From the NCBI RefSeq assembly GCF_000208745.1, contig NC_030850.1, positions 2,424,368-2,488,367 on the forward strand: 64,000 bases of DNA, written 5' to 3'. A program made the translations under genes and the position numbers. Below the pieces are notes generated by a model that was not told the origin of the DNA, made no database searches, and was given only the letters and a program-made list of their open reading frames with translations. Positions 62,702-64,000 of the stretch are shown here, piece after piece. This stretch comes from Theobroma cacao (taxonomy: Eukaryota; Streptophyta; Magnoliopsida; Malvales; Malvaceae). Numbering within the stretch: position 1 is the first letter of the stretch; each line of letters starts with the position of its first letter.

Positions 62702-64000
62702 GGTACTTACTTATTGTGCTTTTATTTTCTGTTGATTGGTTGTTATTTGGTTTTGCTGTGAAACTATTTTGGGTTTGTGTGTTTTCCTGTAAGTGTTTCA
62801 TGTGTTAAAATCCTTGTTGCTGTTGGGTTTGGCTTTCTGCGTGGATGTTGGGTTAGGGGTGTGAGTCAACGACACAGGGTTCTGCTGGTTTGCTGCGAAT
62901 TGAATTGCTGGGATTTGGGTGTGAGTCAACGACACAGGGTTCTGCTGGTTTGCTGCGAATTGAATTGTTGGGATTTGGGTGTGAGTAGCTGTTTGGTGGT
63001 GTTGACACCTGAGGTTTCACTATAGAATTATAATAGATGTTAAATCACTTGAAAGCAGCAATTAACAACTTGAACAATAATAATAAGAATATAAGACAAA
63101 TTGTATACATTTTTTTTAAATGACCTGTAATAGTTATTATTTTTATCTGTTAATGACCTGTAATAGTTTAGTAAAAATGCTTCTACTTGTTGATCATCTG
63201 GGTGTTTTTCATTTTTTTTTCTCTTGTGTTAAAAGTTTTCTGTTTCTGCATGCTGATCATATGAGTATTTTTTATTTTGGTTTGTGAAATTCTTTCTGTT
63301 TGCCTTAAGTTTGTTTGGTATTTCCTCCTGTGTTGGTTGTGAACAATACCTGTTTCTCCCTGACTTGGACAATGGCAGCTTCCTGTTTGTTGTTTTGTCA
63401 TTATTTTTGGGGTTCAATTGGGAAGCTGTGACAGTCAAATTTGAGATTGGTACTGGAAATTTTTAACAAATTCTGTCTGCATTGCAACTTTATAAAATTT
63501 TGATCAGTTGGGTTCAGTGTTGAGTTGTTAAAATCTTTGAAGCAGTTCTTCTGTATTTGAATGTTGAATAGACCTTTACACATTTAAGAAACTTAATTTC
63601 AGAATAAAGAATTTAGTGCGAAAATGGACTAGTTTTGTCAGTTAAAATGCAAATTTGTAATTATTCCTTATCGTTTATCTTAAATTCTGTTTTCTTATAT
63701 CAACTTCAAAAATTTCGTATGTCTTTTATCATTTTCCTGACTCAATTCTAGATGCTGGGACATGAAGCAGCAAATAATTGGTACAGTGCTTTAGCAAAAT
63801 GTTAGCCTCAATAATCTAAAGAACCTATCTGATGAACTAGACTGTTGGTTAATTGTTCACACCAAGATGATTAATGACAGACCAAATGTTTTCCTTAACT
63901 CATACTTAATGTGTATGCATATGTACTAATCTGAAAACATTGAATCTTTGATAGGAAAAATGAGTTGGAAGGCCTTTTTTTTTTTTTTCCAACATAGATT
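62702..64000. other. Right-end spacer
   Basis: Apart from the 60-bp duplication listed next, I see no gene. A T run lies at about 63977-63989. Confidence 0.4.
62857..62986. repeat. 60-bp tandem duplication
   Basis: GGGTGTGAGTCAACGACACA starts at 62857 and 62917, and a partial third copy begins at 62977. The two full copies differ at one base (62908 against 62968). The period is a multiple of three, so an overlapping open frame repeats 20 residues, but I do not consider that frame coding. Confidence 0.92.

Noticed and set aside
62777..63025. Open frame with an internal 20-residue repeat
   Set aside because: The repeat comes from a 60-bp DNA duplication whose length happens to be a multiple of three; the sequence shows no other coding character.
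1..64000. CRISPR arrays, operons, ribosomal RNA or bacterial-type elements
   Set aside because: None are present; all gene structures are of plant nuclear type.

Overview
The window is nuclear DNA from a flowering plant, most likely a eudicot. Its genes are interrupted by many introns, the spacers are long and AT-rich, small non-autonomous transposons are common, and the proteins are plant-specific: a TPLATE-complex subunit, a MIP1/DUF547 protein, RALF-like peptides and CEP peptide precursors. I could not name the species. Two ambiguous bases (33967 and 58653) lie in or beside low-complexity sequence.

Left third (1-26,500): three multi-exon housekeeping-type genes. The first is the 3' part of TWD40-1 (+, to 6129), which includes what looks like a textbook U12-type AT-AC intron. 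Convergent with it is a complete ten-exon gene for a MIP1-leucine-zipper/DUF547 protein (-, 7730-11498, 616 aa). A two-coding-exon gene for a TMEM131-like membrane protein follows (-, 20620-25393, 1,309 aa, with a probable non-coding first exon near 26.25-26.4 kb). The 9-kb gap between the last two holds a Tourist-like MITE, a short tRNA-derived SINE with perfect 11-bp target-site duplications, small tandem duplications, and some coding-like minus-strand segments at 17.3-19.0 kb that I cannot identify.

Middle (26,500-45,000): gene-poor and AT-rich. It has a GC-richer island with two G-boxes (27.84-28.43 kb), a C-rich stretch of unknown nature (31.2-32.35 kb), two small secreted RALF-like peptide genes on the + strand (32,795-33,028 and 37,334-37,585), a 1-kb AT-rich inverted-repeat element, and two related hAT-like elements (39.57-40.28 and 41.11-42.09 kb). 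The second hAT-like copy seems to keep a relic of transposase sequence.

Right third (45,000-64,000): four CEP (C-terminally encoded peptide) precursor genes, all on the minus strand at 45.1, 50.6, 56.2 and 61.5 kb. Each has a signal peptide, an EGR-x-L motif just after it, a variable spacer and one or two FRPTxPGxSPGVGH hormone domains. The 56.2-kb copy has two good domains and a decayed third. Short blocks upstream of two CEP genes are also found at 48.7 kb, where no CEP coding sequence survives. With the two RALF-like genes this makes six secreted signalling-peptide genes in about 29 kb. This is the most striking feature of the window. CEPs signal through CEPR-type leucine-rich-repeat receptor kinases in nitrogen and root-growth control; RALFs signal through FERONIA-type receptor kinases. 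Any functional link between the two sets here is inference from position only.
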